Origin: Stappia indica
GTDB taxonomy: Bacteria > Pseudomonadota > Alphaproteobacteria > Rhizobiales > Stappiaceae
Length of the DNA stretch: 64,000 bases
Assembly (NCBI RefSeq): GCF_009789575.1
Contig: NZ_CP046908.1
Location: forward strand, 744,001 to 808,000
Direction: 5' to 3'
Positions within the stretch are counted from its first letter, which is position 1, and every line of letters starts with the position of its first letter. The notes under the pieces are model-generated. The model was given only the letters and a program-made list of their open reading frames with translations. It ran no database searches and had not been told where the DNA came from. This document shows, piece after piece, positions 8,533 through 18,458 of the stretch. The translations under genes were made by a program, and so were the position numbers.

Positions 8533-9232
8533 CCAGCGAGGTGCCGGGCGCGGTGACCTTCACGCGCGAGCCCTGGTCGCCCATTTCCCGCACGAAGGCA
8601 TCCGCCGACTGGTCGAGAATCGGGAACGTGCCGTAGTGGCAGGGGATGACCGTGTCGAAGTCGAAGAAGCGGCGGCAGGCGAGCGCGGCCGTGCGCGCGC
8701 CCATGGTGAAGCGGTCGCCGATGGGCACGATGCCGACCTTCGGCGCGTAGAGCTCGTTGACCAGCGCCATGTCGCCGAAAATGTCGGTGTCGCCCATGTG
8801 GTAGAGGGTCGGCTGGTCCTTGGCCCGCACGATCAGGCCGTTCGGCTGGCCCATATAGACCGGCGGCCAGCCGCCGGCGAGCGAGGACGAGGTGTGGTGC
8901 GCCTGGGTGAGCGAGACCGCGAAGGGGCCGACATCGACCGTGCCGCCGCAGCCCATCGGGTTGATGTTCTCGTGGCCCTGCGACTGGACCCACATGGAGA
9001 CCTCGAAATTCGCCGTGACCTGCGCGCCGGTCGCCTTGGCGATGGCGATAGTGTCGCCGGTGTGGTCGTCATGGCCGTGGGTGAGCAGGATGTGGGTGAC
9101 GCCCTCGCTGGCCTTCTCGACGCTCATGTTCGAGGGGAAGGACGGATTGCCGCTGAGGAACGGGTCGATGAGGAGGATGGCGCCGGGAATTTCGACGCGG
9201 AACGCGGCATGGCCGAGATAGGTGAGCTTCAT
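8525..9232 (-). CDS. UPF0173 metal-dependent hydrolase (MBL fold)
   Basis: A 235-residue metallo-beta-lactamase-fold protein of the UPF0173/UlaG-like group. It begins MKLTYLGHAAFRVE, typical of that group, and has the dinuclear-metal motif THGHDDHTGD (about residues 51-60), a later metal-ligand region (MGDTDIFGDM) and a C-terminal IPCHYGTFP. No signal peptide is seen, so it is cytosolic. Relatives act on lactones or phosphodiesters; the substrate here is unknown. The length is typical. It is divergent from ruvX. Confidence 0.9.
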   Translation of the reverse strand: MKLTYLGHAAFRVEIPGAILLIDPFLSGNPSFPSNMSVEKASEGVTHILLTHGHDDHTGDTIAIAKATGAQVTANFEVSMWVQSQGHENINPMGCGGTVDVGPFAVSLTQAHHTSSSLAGGWPPVYMGQPNGLIVRAKDQPTLYHMGDTDIFGDMALVNELYAPKVGIVPIGDRFTMGARTAALACRRFFDFDTVIPCHYGTFPILDQSADAFVREMGDQGSRVKVTAPGTSLEV

Positions 9233-9353
9233 GATGGCTGCCTCCCTTGAAGCGGAAACGGTGGGTGAACTGTCCGGCCGGAATCTAGCCGCTTGTCGCC
9301 AAACGGCAATCCCGGAGCTGTTCGCCCCTTGCGCGCCGTGCTAAAGCCGCTGA

Positions 9354-9881
9354 ATGGCGACAGACCCTCTCCTTGCGCTGGAAGACTTTGCAGCGCGCCT
9401 CCCCCGCATCGGACGCCTGATCGGTCTCGATCTGGGCACCAAGACCATCGGGCTTGCCCTGTCCGATCTCGGCCGCGGCATCGCCTCGCCGTTGGAGACG
9501 ATCCGCCGCAAGAAATTCGGCGTCGATGCCGCCGCCCTGCTGGCCATCTGCGCCAAGCACGAGGTCCGCGGGCTGGTGCTCGGCCTGCCGCTGAACATGG
9601 ACGGCACGGAAGGCCCGCGCGTGCAGGCGACCCGCGCCTTCGCCCGCAATCTCGCGGCGCTGACCGACATGCCGATGACCGCCTGGGACGAGCGCCTGTC
9701 GACGGCCGCCGTCACCCGCACGCTGATCGACGCCGACCGCTCCCGCGCCCGCCGGGCCGAGCTGGTCGACAAGATGGCCGCCTCCTATATCCTGCAGGGC
9801 CTGCTCGACCGCCTGACCTACGGCAGCCTCGACGAGCAAGGCGACAGGCCCTACGACGACCCCGACGACGGGCGGCCATGA
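9354..9881 (+). CDS. ruvX: Putative pre-16S rRNA nuclease / Holliday junction resolvase-like RuvX
   Basis: A 175-residue YqgF/RuvX-family nuclease with an RNase H-like fold. [17 protein letters not shown] carries the first catalytic Asp, [13 protein letters not shown] follows, and [13 protein letters not shown] contains the DE(R)LST catalytic motif. In E. coli YqgF processes the 5' end of 16S rRNA; a resolvase role was proposed earlier. Its TGA overlaps the ATG of the next gene (ATGA, 9878-9881), indicating translational coupling. Confidence 0.93.
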   Translation: MATDPLLALEDFAARLPRIGRLIGLDLGTKTIGLALSDLGRGIASPLETIRRKKFGVDAAALLAICAKHEVRGLVLGLPLNMDGTEGPRVQATRAFARNLAALTDMPMTAWDERLSTAAVTRTLIDADRSRARRAELVDKMAASYILQGLLDRLTYGSLDEQGDRPYDDPDDGRP

Positions 9882-10804
9882 ACGGCGTCTTCAATGCGCT
9901 GATTCCGGTGCTGCTGGTGATCGCCGCCGGCAATATCGTCGCGCGCATGGGCCTGATCACCGGCGAGCAGTGGCGCGGCATCGAGAAGATCGCCTATTTC
10001 CTGCTGTTCCCCGCGCTGATCATCCGCACGGTCGTGCAGACCGACTTCATGGCGATCCCGGCCCTGGGCATGAGCGCGGCGCTGGTCCTGTCGATCTTCG
10101 CCATGTCGGCGCTGGCGCTGGCGCTGCAGCCGCTGCTGAAGTCGCGATTCGGCGTCGACGGGCCGCGCTTCAGCTCGATCTTCCAGGGCGCGACGCGCTG
10201 GAACACCTTCGTCGCGCTGGCCATCGCCGACGAGCTGCTGGGCCGCGAGGGCGTCGCCCTGCTGGCGGTGGCGGTGGTGGCGATGATCCCGCTGCTCAAC
10301 ATCATCAACGTGCTGGTGCTGGCACGCTTCGCCAGCGGCTCGCCGCCGGGCGCCGGCCGCATCGCGCTGGATCTGGCGAAAAACCCGCTGATCTGGTCGA
10401 CCGCCCTCGGGCTGGTGCTCAACGTCATCGGCGTGCCGCTGCCGCGCTTTGCCGATTCGACACTGCAGATCCTCGGCAATGCGGCGCTGCCCATCGGCAT
10501 CGTCTGCGTCGGCGCCGGGCTGAACCTTGCCGCCCTGCGCCGCCCCGGCCCGGCGCTCGCCACCGCGACCGTGCTGAAGCTCGCGGTGATGCCGGTCTTC
10601 GGCTTCGTCTTCGCGCTGCTGCTCGGGCTGGACGGACCGGCGCTTTCGGCGGTGATCATCGCCATGTCCGTGCCGTCGGCCGGCAACTCCTACCTGCTTG
10701 CCCGCCAGATGGGGGGTGATGCGCCGCTGATGGCCGAGATCCTGACCATGCAGACGGTGCTGGCGGCCATTACCATGCCGCTGGCCCTGCTCCTCGCTCA
10801 TTAG
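9878..10804 (+). CDS. AEC family transporter (auxin efflux carrier-like)
   Basis: A 308-residue integral membrane protein with about ten hydrophobic segments in two halves, as in the AEC/BART superfamily. The N-terminal [20 protein letters not shown] and the later [19 protein letters not shown] are typical. Family members export or import small organic acids; the substrate cannot be told. ATG 9878 overlaps the ruvX stop by four bases, so the two form one transcript. This pairing seems to be of convenience, as no functional link to RuvX is known. Confidence 0.85.
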   Translation: MNGVFNALIPVLLVIAAGNIVARMGLITGEQWRGIEKIAYFLLFPALIIRTVVQTDFMAIPALGMSAALVLSIFAMSALALALQPLLKSRFGVDGPRFSSIFQGATRWNTFVALAIADELLGREGVALLAVAVVAMIPLLNIINVLVLARFASGSPPGAGRIALDLAKNPLIWSTALGLVLNVIGVPLPRFADSTLQILGNAALPIGIVCVGAGLNLAALRRPGPALATATVLKLAVMPVFGFVFALLLGLDGPALSAVIIAMSVPSAGNSYLLARQMGGDAPLMAEILTMQTVLAAITMPLALLLAH

Positions 10805-10822
10805 CCCCCGCACCCTCTGGCT

Positions 10823-10864
10823 CGCGGGAGCGCGTTTCGATCTGTCACGCGGGAGCGCGTTTCG
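10823..10864. repeat. 17-bp direct repeat before pyrB
   Basis: CGCGGGAGCGCGTTTCG occurs at 10823-10839 and again at 10848-10864, offset by 25 bp. It is 80-120 bp upstream of the pyrB start in a 138-bp gap. It could be a regulatory site for pyrB or a small intergenic repeat; nothing else decides between them. Confidence 0.6.
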
Positions 10865-10942
10865 GCTCAATGGCCCCTGCCGGTGGAGAACGCCTCGCCG
10901 CGCTTGAGCCGGGCCAAGGAAGCGCCTATAGGGTTGGCTTTA

Positions 10943-11899
10943 ATGAGCGCTCATCATCCCCCCCTCGCGGAGCTTTATCCGCACCGTCACCTCCTCGGCA
11001 TCGAGGGCCTGCAGCCCAACGAGATCGTCGCGCTTCTCGACCAGGCGGAAGCCGCCGTCGAGATCAGCCGGCAGGTCGAGAAGAAAAAGGCCGTGCTGCG
11101 CGGCCGGACCCAGATCAACCTGTTCTTCGAGGCCTCGACGCGGACCCAGTCCTCGTTCGAGATCGCCGGCAAACGGCTCGGCGCCGACGTCATGAACATG
11201 TCGGTCGCCTCGTCCTCGGTGAAGAAGGGCGAGACGCTGGTCGACACGGCGGCGACGCTGAACGCCATGCATCCCGACATCATCGTCGTGCGCCACCACG
11301 CCGCCGGCGCGGTGCACCTGCTGGCGCAGAAGGTCGGCTGCTCGGTGGTCAATGCCGGCGACGGCGCCCACGAGCACCCGACGCAGGCGCTGCTCGACGC
11401 GCTGACCATCCGCCGCCACAAGGGCAGCATCGCCGGACTGACCGTGGCGATCTGCGGCGACATCCTGCATTCGCGGGTCGCCCGCTCCAACATCATCCTG
11501 CTGAACGCGCTCGGTGCGCGGGTGCGCGTCGTCGCCCCCTCGACGCTGCTGCCGAACGGCATCGCCCAGATGGGCGTCGAAGTGTTCCAGGACATGCGAA
11601 AGGGACTGGCCGGCGCCGACATCGTGATGATGCTGCGCCTGCAGCGCGAGCGCATGCAGGGCGCCTTCATCCCCTCCGTGCGCGAGTATTTCCGCTATTA
11701 CGGCCTCGACCGCGACAAGCTGGCGGAGGCGGCAGAGGGCGCGCTGGTGATGCATCCCGGCCCGATGAACCGGGGCGTGGAGATCGACCCGGAAGTCGCC
11801 GACGGGCCGCAGAGCCTGATCCGCGAGCAGGTCGAGATGGGCGTTGCCGTGCGCATGGCCGTTCTCGAGGCGCTCGCCGCCCATCTGCCGAACAAGTGA
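10943..11899 (+). CDS. pyrB: Aspartate carbamoyltransferase catalytic subunit
   Basis: A 318-residue enzyme that condenses carbamoyl phosphate and aspartate, the committed step of pyrimidine synthesis. The carbamoyl-phosphate loop [13 protein letters not shown] (about residue 60), the [11 protein letters not shown] motif and [11 protein letters not shown] near the C-terminus are all present. ATG 10943 is the family start; the frame is open 20 codons further upstream. No pyrI-type regulatory subunit gene is adjacent. Instead a PyrC-like protein follows after 11 bp, as in organisms where PyrB forms a complex with a dihydroorotase homologue. Confidence 0.96.
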   Translation: MSAHHPPLAELYPHRHLLGIEGLQPNEIVALLDQAEAAVEISRQVEKKKAVLRGRTQINLFFEASTRTQSSFEIAGKRLGADVMNMSVASSSVKKGETLVDTAATLNAMHPDIIVVRHHAAGAVHLLAQKVGCSVVNAGDGAHEHPTQALLDALTIRRHKGSIAGLTVAICGDILHSRVARSNIILLNALGARVRVVAPSTLLPNGIAQMGVEVFQDMRKGLAGADIVMMLRLQRERMQGAFIPSVREYFRYYGLDRDKLAEAAEGALVMHPGPMNRGVEIDPEVADGPQSLIREQVEMGVAVRMAVLEALAAHLPNK

Positions 11900-11910
11900 G
11901 GAGCCCGGCC

Positions 11911-13206
11911 ATGGCAAACCCGCAAAGCCCGATCCTCATCACGAATGCCCGGGTGATCGACCCGGCAAGCGGCCTCGACGCGCCCGGCAGCGTGCTGATC
12001 GAGAACGGACGCATCACCGCCGCAGGACCGGCGGCGCAGAACCAGGGCGCCCCGGAAGGAACTGAGGTGATCGACGTTGCCGGCGCGATCGTCGCCCCCG
12101 GCCTCGTCGACATGGGCGTCACCGTCGGCGAGCCCGGCGCCGAGCACCGCGAGACGCTGGCCAGCGCCAGCCAGGCGGCAGCGGCCGGCGGCGTCACCAC
12201 CATCGTCACCTCCCCCGACACCGACCCGGTGATCGACGACCCGGCGCTGGTCGACTTCGTGCTGCGCCGCGCCCGCGACACGGCCTGCGTCAACGTCCAC
12301 CCCTTCGCCGCGCTGACCAAGGGTCTTTCCGGCGAGGAGATGAGCGAGATCGGCCTGTTGCAGGAAGCCGGCGCCGTCGCCTTTTCCAACGGCCACCGCT
12401 CGGTCACCCATGCCGGAATCATGCGCCGGCTGATGACCTATGCCCGCGACTTCGGCGCGCTCGTCGTGCACCACACGGAAGATCCGGCGCTGGCCGGCGC
12501 CGGCGTCGTCAACGAGAGCCTGTCGGCGAGCTGGAAGGGCCTGCCGGCAAGCCCGCGCGAGGCCGAGATCATCATGGTCGAGCGCGACCTGCGGCTCGCC
12601 GCGCTGACGCGCGGGCGCTACCATGCGCAGTCGGTCTCCTGCACCGAGAGCACCAAGGCGATCGCCCGGTCCAAGGCGGACGGCCTCGACGTCACCTGCG
12701 GCATCACCGTCAACCACCTGACGCTGAACGAAAACGACATCGGCCCCTACCGGACCTTCTTCAAGATGTCGCCGCCACTGCGCTCGGAGGACGAGCGCCA
12801 GGCGATGATCGCCGCGCTCGCCGACGGCACCATCGACGTGATCGTCTCGGGCCACGACCCGCAGGACGTGGAGACCAAGCGCCATCCCTTCGCCGAGGCC
12901 GCCGACGGCGCCATCGGCCTGGAGACGCTGCTGGCCGCCGGCCTGCGCCTCGTCCATTCCGGCGAGATCGGCCTTGTCCCCCTGCTTGCGGCAATGACCT
13001 GCAACCCGGCCCGCCGGCTGGGCCTCGATGCCGGCCGCCTTGCCGCAGGCGCCCCGGCCGATGTTGTCGTGTTCGATCCGGACCGGCCCTGGGTGCTGGA
13101 CAAGACGCAGCTGAAATCGCGCTCCAAGAACACCCCGTTCGAGGATGCGCGCTTCACCGGCGAGGTGCTGCACACCATCGTCGCAGGAAAGATCGTGACG
13201 CCCTGA
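11911..13206 (+). CDS. pyrC: Dihydroorotase-like protein (PyrC/PyrX type), metal-ligand motif altered
   Basis: A 431-residue amidohydrolase-fold protein with a composite N/C-terminal beta-sandwich (ILITNARVIDPASG; ADVVVFDPDRPWVLD). At the site where active dihydroorotases carry DxHxHxR, this protein reads VDMGVTVGEPGAEHRET, so both metal-binding His residues are missing. Later residues (HHTEDPA, DVIVSGHDPQD) are kept in part. In Pseudomonas a similar PyrC' is catalytically inactive and is needed structurally for PyrB; the same role is likely here, with an active dihydroorotase elsewhere. It lies 11 bp downstream of pyrB with a GAGGAG ribosome site. Confidence 0.85.
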   Translation: MANPQSPILITNARVIDPASGLDAPGSVLIENGRITAAGPAAQNQGAPEGTEVIDVAGAIVAPGLVDMGVTVGEPGAEHRETLASASQAAAAGGVTTIVTSPDTDPVIDDPALVDFVLRRARDTACVNVHPFAALTKGLSGEEMSEIGLLQEAGAVAFSNGHRSVTHAGIMRRLMTYARDFGALVVHHTEDPALAGAGVVNESLSASWKGLPASPREAEIIMVERDLRLAALTRGRYHAQSVSCTESTKAIARSKADGLDVTCGITVNHLTLNENDIGPYRTFFKMSPPLRSEDERQAMIAALADGTIDVIVSGHDPQDVETKRHPFAEAADGAIGLETLLAAGLRLVHSGEIGLVPLLAAMTCNPARRLGLDAGRLAAGAPADVVVFDPDRPWVLDKTQLKSRSKNTPFEDARFTGEVLHTIVAGKIVTP

Positions 13207-13295
13207 AACCGGCGCGCGCCGCTGCGGAAAACCGGATTTCCCTTTTCGATCCGATGTTCTAGAGTTACATCATTGCTGCAACCGGAGGCTGCACG

Positions 13296-13916
13296 TTGCC
13301 CGATCCGATCAGCTGGGCCCTTGCCTGGCCCTATTACCTGACTGCGCTCGTCTTCGGCTATCTGCTGGGCTCGATTCCCTTCGGGCTGATCATCACGCGG
13401 CTGGCGGGCCAGGGCGACATCCGCAAGATCGGCTCCGGCAATATCGGCACCACCAACGTGCTGCGCACCGGCAAGAAGCACCTGGCCGCGCTCACCCTGA
13501 TCGGCGACATGCTGAAGGGCACGGCGGCGGTGCTGGTGGCGAGCCGCTACGGCGGGCCGGACCCGGCGGTGATCGCCGGCTTCGGCGCCTTCATCGGTCA
13601 TCTCTTCCCGGTCTGGCTGCGCTTTCGCGGCGGCAAGGGCGTTGCCACCTATCTCGGCGTGCTGCTCGGCCTGTTCTGGCCCGCAGCGCTCGCCTTCGCC
13701 GCGATCTGGATCGCGGTCGCCGTGGTCACGCGCTACTCCTCCGCTTCCGCCCTGGTGGCCAGCCTTGCCACCCCCTTGCTGCTGTGGTTTGTCTTCGACC
13801 GGGCGCAGATCGCCGAGCTGATGGCGCTGCTCTCGCTCATCCTGTGGGCCAAGCATCACGAGAATATCGGCCGCCTGATCAAGGGCACCGAAGGCCGGAT
13901 CGGCCAGAAGGGATGA
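13296..13916 (+). CDS. plsY: Acyl-phosphate:glycerol-3-phosphate acyltransferase
   Basis: A 206-residue inner-membrane enzyme that transfers an acyl group from acyl phosphate to glycerol-3-phosphate, the first step of phospholipid synthesis. The three PlsY motifs are seen: [27 protein letters not shown] and [13 protein letters not shown]. Five or more hydrophobic segments span the protein. The start is TTG 13296, supported by GGAGG seven bases upstream. The last codons overlap dprA by four bases. Confidence 0.94.
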   Translation: MPDPISWALAWPYYLTALVFGYLLGSIPFGLIITRLAGQGDIRKIGSGNIGTTNVLRTGKKHLAALTLIGDMLKGTAAVLVASRYGGPDPAVIAGFGAFIGHLFPVWLRFRGGKGVATYLGVLLGLFWPAALAFAAIWIAVAVVTRYSSASALVASLATPLLLWFVFDRAQIAELMALLSLILWAKHHENIGRLIKGTEGRIGQKG

Positions 13917-15061
13917 GTGCAGGCGCGACCGGGCGCGGTCGCGCCCTCTCCGACCGCCAGCGCCTGGCCTGGCTGCGCCTGATCCGCTCCGAGAATGTCG
14001 GCCCGGTCACCTTCCGCGAACTGATCAACCACACCGGCTCGGCCGAGGCGGCGCTCGCCGCCCTGCCCGAGCTGTCGCGCCGCGGCGGCAAGCGCACCAT
14101 CCGCATCGCCTCGCAAGACGAGGCCGAGCGGGAGGTCGAGGCGCTGTCGCGGATCGGCGGGCGCCTGCGCGCGCTCGGCGAGCACGGCTACCCGCCCCTG
14201 CTGCGCCATGTCGACGGGGCGCCGCCGCTGATCTCGGTGCTGGGCTCGGACGACCGGCTGGCAGAGAGCGCCGCCATCGCCATGGTCGGCGCGCGCAACG
14301 CCTCGCTCGCCGGACAGAAGATCGCCAGCGAGATCTCCGGCTACCTGTCGGCGGCCGGCTACACCGTCGTCTCAGGGCTGGCGCGCGGCATCGACGCGGC
14401 CGCCCACCGCGCGGCGCTGGCGGGCGGCACGGCGGCGGTGCTGGGCGGCGGCGTCGACATCATCTATCCGCCGGAAAACCGCGACCTCTATCACGACATC
14501 GCCGCGCGGGGCGGCGCCGTCGTCAGCGAGATGCCCTTCGGCTGGAAGCCGCGGGCCCGCGACTTTCCCCGCCGCAACCGGCTGATTTCCGGCATGTCGC
14601 TGGCAACGGTGCTGATCGAGGCGGCGCGCGGCTCCGGCTCGCTGCACACCGCGCGCTTTGCCGCCGAGCAGAACCGCGAGGTCTTCGTGGTGCCGGGCTC
14701 GCCGCTCGACCCGCGCTCGGAAGGCGGCAACCGGCTGATCCGCGACGGGGCGACGCTGGTGGCAAGCGGCGCCGACGTGCTGGAGAGCCTGGGGCCGCGG
14801 CGCATCGCGGAGGAGATCCCCGGCATCGACATCGAGGAGCCGGGCGCGGGCAGCGGCCCGGTTCCGCCGCCGGATGTGGGCGACAGCGACCGCGGCCGCG
14901 TGCTCTCCGCCCTGGGCGCGGCGCCGGTCGAAGTGGACGAGCTGATCCGCTACACGGGCCTGCCCGCGCGCGTCGTCCACGTAATCCTGCTGGAGCTGGA
15001 ACTTGCCGGGCGGCTGGAGCGCCATCGCGGCCAGCGCATCAGCCTGATCGACGGGCGCTGA
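13913..15061 (+). CDS. dprA: DNA-processing protein DprA
   Basis: A 382-residue DprA/Smf that loads RecA onto incoming single-stranded DNA during transformation. The N-terminal SAM-like region covers about 1-90. The extended Rossmann fold has [25 protein letters not shown] and [12 protein letters not shown]. The C-terminal ~65 residues ([20 protein letters not shown]) form the DML1-like winged-helix domain. ATG 13913 overlaps the plsY stop. Competence genes are not seen nearby; DprA is kept widely in alphaproteobacteria. Confidence 0.94.
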   Translation: MSAGATGRGRALSDRQRLAWLRLIRSENVGPVTFRELINHTGSAEAALAALPELSRRGGKRTIRIASQDEAEREVEALSRIGGRLRALGEHGYPPLLRHVDGAPPLISVLGSDDRLAESAAIAMVGARNASLAGQKIASEISGYLSAAGYTVVSGLARGIDAAAHRAALAGGTAAVLGGGVDIIYPPENRDLYHDIAARGGAVVSEMPFGWKPRARDFPRRNRLISGMSLATVLIEAARGSGSLHTARFAAEQNREVFVVPGSPLDPRSEGGNRLIRDGATLVASGADVLESLGPRRIAEEIPGIDIEEPGAGSGPVPPPDVGDSDRGRVLSALGAAPVEVDELIRYTGLPARVVHVILLELELAGRLERHRGQRISLIDGR

Positions 15062-15351
15062 GCAGGCGCGCCGGACGCTGCAGCACGAATACGGGCAGGC
15101 CGGCCGGCAGGGGCCGAGCCGTCCTCAGGCCAAGAGCCTTGCCGCCGCCACGTGCTGCGCATGTCCCCTGCCCCCGCCCTGCATGTCTCGATTGCCGCTG
15201 CCGCGTTTCGCCCGCTGCATCGGCATTCGTTCCAAGGGGTATAAAACCGCCAAAGATTGCACCCACAGAAAGCACAACCAAAATTTCAACCACAAGAGGC
15301 GTCCGGGTTGCGCGATAGATATGCAAACCGGAATGCAACCTGTGATGTGGC

Positions 15352-15546
15352 TCACCGCCTTGCGGCTTTCCCCGCCCCGGACCGCTCCATCTCCGCATGC
15401 CTGTCGAAGGCTTCGACCCGCGCCATTTCAAGCAAATATGCAAGGAATTCCATATCGTTATTGGACGCTAGGTCTCTTAGCTCACGGCAGATCTGAGCGC
15501 AGTAGCGAGCGGCCTCAGAGCGGTCATTCTGGGGATCTATCGGCAT
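15352..15546 (-). CDS. Small hypothetical protein (64 aa)
   Basis: A 64-residue, mostly helical acidic/basic protein (MPIDPQNDRSEAARYCAQIC then LRDLASNNDMEFLAYLLEMA). The amphipathic pattern and an AT-rich promoter-like island directly upstream (15589-15617) favour a real gene. The ribosome-binding site is weak. No function can be assigned. The 290 bp between its stop and dprA contain nothing else recognised. Confidence 0.5.
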   Translation of the reverse strand: MPIDPQNDRSEAARYCAQICRELRDLASNNDMEFLAYLLEMARVEAFDRHAEMERSGAGKAARR

Positions 15547-15588
15547 TGTGTGACCCGGTTGTTGGCCTGGCGAGGCGTCACGGAAGAT

Positions 15589-15617
15589 TTATACAACCAT
15601 TGATTTTATACAATCAT
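15589..15617 (-). promoter_or_regulatory. AT-rich direct repeat upstream of the 64-aa gene
   Basis: TTATACAACCAT (15589-15600) and TTATACAATCAT (15606-15617) form a 12-bp direct repeat with one mismatch, 17 bp apart, in otherwise GC-rich DNA. It lies 43-71 bp upstream of the 64-aa ORF. Read on the minus strand it gives TTGTATAA boxes that could be -10 elements or an operator. Confidence 0.4.
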
Positions 15618-15974
15618 AGTACACGTCAAAAACGATGGCTGGCAAGGACGCGGCGCGATATTCGCGTGACCTGCCCGCAACTTGCGCAGTTTTACGGATC
15701 TTTCGCACCGGTTCGCCGCCGCATGGCGGCCATCGCGGCCACAGCGCCAGGTTTCCGGCAGGTTGCAGCGAGGAGGCCGGCGTCAGGGGTGCACGCGCAG
15801 CCGGAACAGCCGACAACTTCAGGGCGAGTCGTTGTGACGACGCGGCGCCGTGACCGTTTCGCGAGCGAATGACCCCGAACGTGGCCTCAAGGGCGAAGAG
15901 CAGGAAGCGTCGCGCGGTCCGGCATGACGGGAGTGTGAGGGAACAGCCGGAGCATCGTCGCACATACCTTTCCC

Positions 15975-16480
15975 GCGTCTTCCCGGACGAGCATCGCGAG
16001 ATCCGGGACCGGGGAGGCACGGCGATTTTGACGTCGTTGGGGAGTGCCTTCGTGAGGCCCTCGGCTCGCCGATCCCGGATCTCCGGCTTCGCCTGCGTCC
16101 GGGAGGACGCAAAGAGGGGCCTGCGTCCGGGAGGGCGCAAAAAGAAACGGCGCGTCCGGGAGGCAGGCTTGAGGCGGGACGGCGTTCGCTCCACTCCGCC
16201 GCTGTCACACCCGCAAAGGTGGGTATCCAGTATCCGCCGGGGCGGGCAGATATGCGAAGGCAGCACCCCAGCCTCGGCGAGGGTCACTCGCGGCAACGCC
16301 ACGGCTCGGGCCGCGCGACCTGGGGTTACTGGGTCCCGGTCTTCGGCTTCGCCGAAACCGGGACGACAGGCTGAGCGTGGGGTTCGCGTCGGCGTGTCAT
16401 CGCCGCCGCTCTGGCAACCAATAGGCCCCGGCGCGCGCATGCGCTTGGCCGGGGTGACGGCCGAGGGTGGGGCAGCGGCG
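15975..16480. repeat. Second repeat array, unit 1
   Basis: About 505 bp built from related palindromes: CTTCCCGGACGAGCATCGCG, a GATCCCGGATCTCCGGCTTC hairpin, a type B-like unit (CACACCCGCAAAGGTGGGTA to GAAACCGGGACGACAGG, about 16205-16370) and half of a type A unit (CTCTGGCAACCAATAGGCCC, about 16408-16467). It shares the ATCCAGTA/TTACTGG inner boxes with the 6-8 kb array but is clearly diverged. The sequence from about 15620 to 15975 holds no gene or repeat I recognise. Confidence 0.8.
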
Positions 16481-16660
16481 GCGGGATGATCACCCCCCTC
16501 TGTCGGCTAACGCCGACATCTCCCCCTCAAGGGGGGAGAAGGGTGCATGAGGCGCGACTGGCGCCCCCTCTCGACGGGTCACCCCGGCCGCAGGCGAAGC
16601 CGGAGAGCCGGGGGCCATTGGTTCCCAGAGCGGCCGAAATGAAGCTCCCCCCTCTCCGCG
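16481..16660. repeat. Spacer with the right half of a type A repeat
   Basis: Contains a short CTCCCCCTCAAGGGGGGAG palindrome (about 16519-16537), then GGTCACCCCGGCCGCAGGCG ... CCATTGGTTCC (about 16576-16625), the right half of a type A unit. Together with the left half ending at 16467 it appears to be one type A element split by about 100 bp of other sequence. Confidence 0.65.
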
Positions 16661-17170
16661 TCTTCCCGGGCAAGGCGCAGCCGCGACCCGGGACCGGGGA
16701 GGCACGGCGATTTTGGCGTCGTTGGGGAGTGCCTTCGTGAGGCCCTTGGCTCGCCGATCCCGGATCTCCGGCTTCGCCTGCGTCCGGGAGGACGCAAAAG
16801 GAAGGCCGCGTCCGGGAGGCCGAACGGAGGGGGCGTGAGTGAGGCAGGCTTGAGGCGGGACCGCGTTCGCTCCACTCCACCGCTGTCATACCCGCGAAGG
16901 CGGGTATCCAGTATCCGCCGGGGCCGGTGATGGCGCAAAGGCGGCAGCTCCCCGCCGTTCGGCGGCCGTCGCCGATCCTGTGGCAGCACCACGGCTCAAC
17001 CCGCGCGACCTGGGGTTACTGGGTCCCGGTCTTCGGCTGCGCCGAAACCGGGACGACAGGCTGAGCGTGGGGTTCGCGTCGGCGTGTCATCGCCGCCGCT
17101 CTGGCAACCAATAGGCCCCGGCGCGCGCTCGCGCTTGGCCGGGGTGACCTCGGAGGGTGGAGGCGACGGC
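16661..17170. repeat. Second repeat array, unit 2
   Basis: A second copy of the 15975-16480 unit in the same order and orientation. Long stretches are the same (GGAGGCACGGCGATTTTGGC, GGGAGTGCCTTCGTGAGGCC, GGGGTTCGCGTCGGCGTGTC). The centre of the type B portion differs (GGTGATGGCGCAAAGGCGGC). It ends about 75 bp before the stop of ivd. Confidence 0.8.
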
Positions 17171-17243
17171 AGTGGGGTGGACCACCTAAGAGAAGGCATG
17201 ACAGGCGTGGCGAGCCACAGCAGCGGCCGACGCCCCCCTGCCC

Positions 17244-18419
17244 TTACGCGGTCTTGTTGAAGATCTCGCGGCCGATCAGCATGCGGCGGATTTCCGACGT
17301 GCCGGCGCCGATCTCGTAGAGCTTGGCGTCGCGCAGCAGCCGGCCGGTCGGATACTCGTTGATATAGCCGTTGCCGCCGAGCAGCTGGATCGCGTCGAGG
17401 GCCATCTTGGTGGCGTTCTCGGCCGCATAGAGGATCGCGCCGGCCGCATCCTCGCGCGTGGTCTCGCCGCGGTCGCAGGACTGCGCCACCGCATAGACAT
17501 AGGCGCGGCTGGCATTCATCGAGACATACATGTCGGCGATCTTGCCCTGGACGAGCTGGAAGGTGCCGATCGGCTGGTCGAACTGCTTGCGCTCGTGGAT
17601 GTAGGGAATGACCACGTCCATCGCCGCCTGCATGATGCCGATGCAGCCGGCCGCCAGCACCGCGCGCTCGTAGTCGAGACCGGACATCAGCACGTTGACG
17701 CCCTTGCCGACCTCGCCGAGCACGTTCTCCTCCGGCACCTCGCAATCCTCGAACACCAGCTCGCCGGTGAGCGAGCCGCGCATGCCGAGCTTGTCGAGCT
17801 TCTGGGCGACGGAGAAGCCCTTGAAGTCCTTCTCGATGAGGAAGGCGGTGATGCCCTTCGGCCCGGCGGACGGATCGGTCTTGGCATAGACGATCATCGT
17901 ATCGGCATCCGGGCCGTTGGTGATCCACATCTTGGTGCCGTTGAGGATGTAGCGGTCGCCGCGCTTGTCGGCGCGCAGCTTCATCGACACGACGTCGGAA
18001 CCGGCGCCGGGCTCGGACATAGCCAGCGCGCCGAGATGCTCGCCGCTGACCAGCTTGGCCAGATAGCGCGACTTCTGCTCCTTGGTGCCCCAGCGGCGCA
18101 GCTGGTTGACGCAGAGATTGGAATGAGCGCCGTAGGACAGGCCGATGGAGGCGGAGGCGCGGCTCACCTCCTCCATGGCGATGCAGTGCTCGAGATAGCC
18201 GAGGCCCGAGCCGCCCCACTCCTCCTCCACCGTGATGCCGTGCAGGCCGAGCTCGCCCATGGCCGGCCACAGCTCCTCGCGCGGGAACCAGTCCTCGCGG
18301 TCGATGCGGTCGGCGAGCGGGGCGATGGTGTCCTGCGAGAAGGAGCGGACGCTGTCGCGCAGCATGTCGGCGGTGTCGCCGAGGTTGAAGTTGAAGGAGG
18401 GGAAGTCGTTGCGGATCAT
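17244..18419 (-). CDS. ivd: Isovaleryl-CoA dehydrogenase
   Basis: A 391-residue FAD-dependent acyl-CoA dehydrogenase. It oxidises isovaleryl-CoA to 3-methylcrotonyl-CoA in leucine catabolism and passes electrons to ETF. The acyl-CoA dehydrogenase signatures [10 protein letters not shown] and [13 protein letters not shown]-like C-terminus ([20 protein letters not shown]) are present. The catalytic Glu is expected in [11 protein letters not shown] (about residue 247), its position in isovaleryl- rather than medium-chain enzymes. The nearby MerR regulator of LiuR type supports the leucine-pathway assignment. Mcc and hydratase genes do not follow directly. Confidence 0.88.
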   Translation of the reverse strand: MIRNDFPSFNFNLGDTADMLRDSVRSFSQDTIAPLADRIDREDWFPREELWPAMGELGLHGITVEEEWGGSGLGYLEHCIAMEEVSRASASIGLSYGAHSNLCVNQLRRWGTKEQKSRYLAKLVSGEHLGALAMSEPGAGSDVVSMKLRADKRGDRYILNGTKMWITNGPDADTMIVYAKTDPSAGPKGITAFLIEKDFKGFSVAQKLDKLGMRGSLTGELVFEDCEVPEENVLGEVGKGVNVLMSGLDYERAVLAAGCIGIMQAAMDVVIPYIHERKQFDQPIGTFQLVQGKIADMYVSMNASRAYVYAVAQSCDRGETTREDAAGAILYAAENATKMALDAIQLLGGNGYINEYPTGRLLRDAKLYEIGAGTSEIRRMLIGREIFNKTA

Positions 18420-18458
18420 GGGTCGGTCTCCGAAAATGGGCAGGCGGCGGGCGGCGCC

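Noticed and set aside
15589-16440. A 283-codon minus-strand frame in the second repeat region
   Set aside because: It covers repeat units and an AT-rich island, lacks any domain and has no ribosome site.
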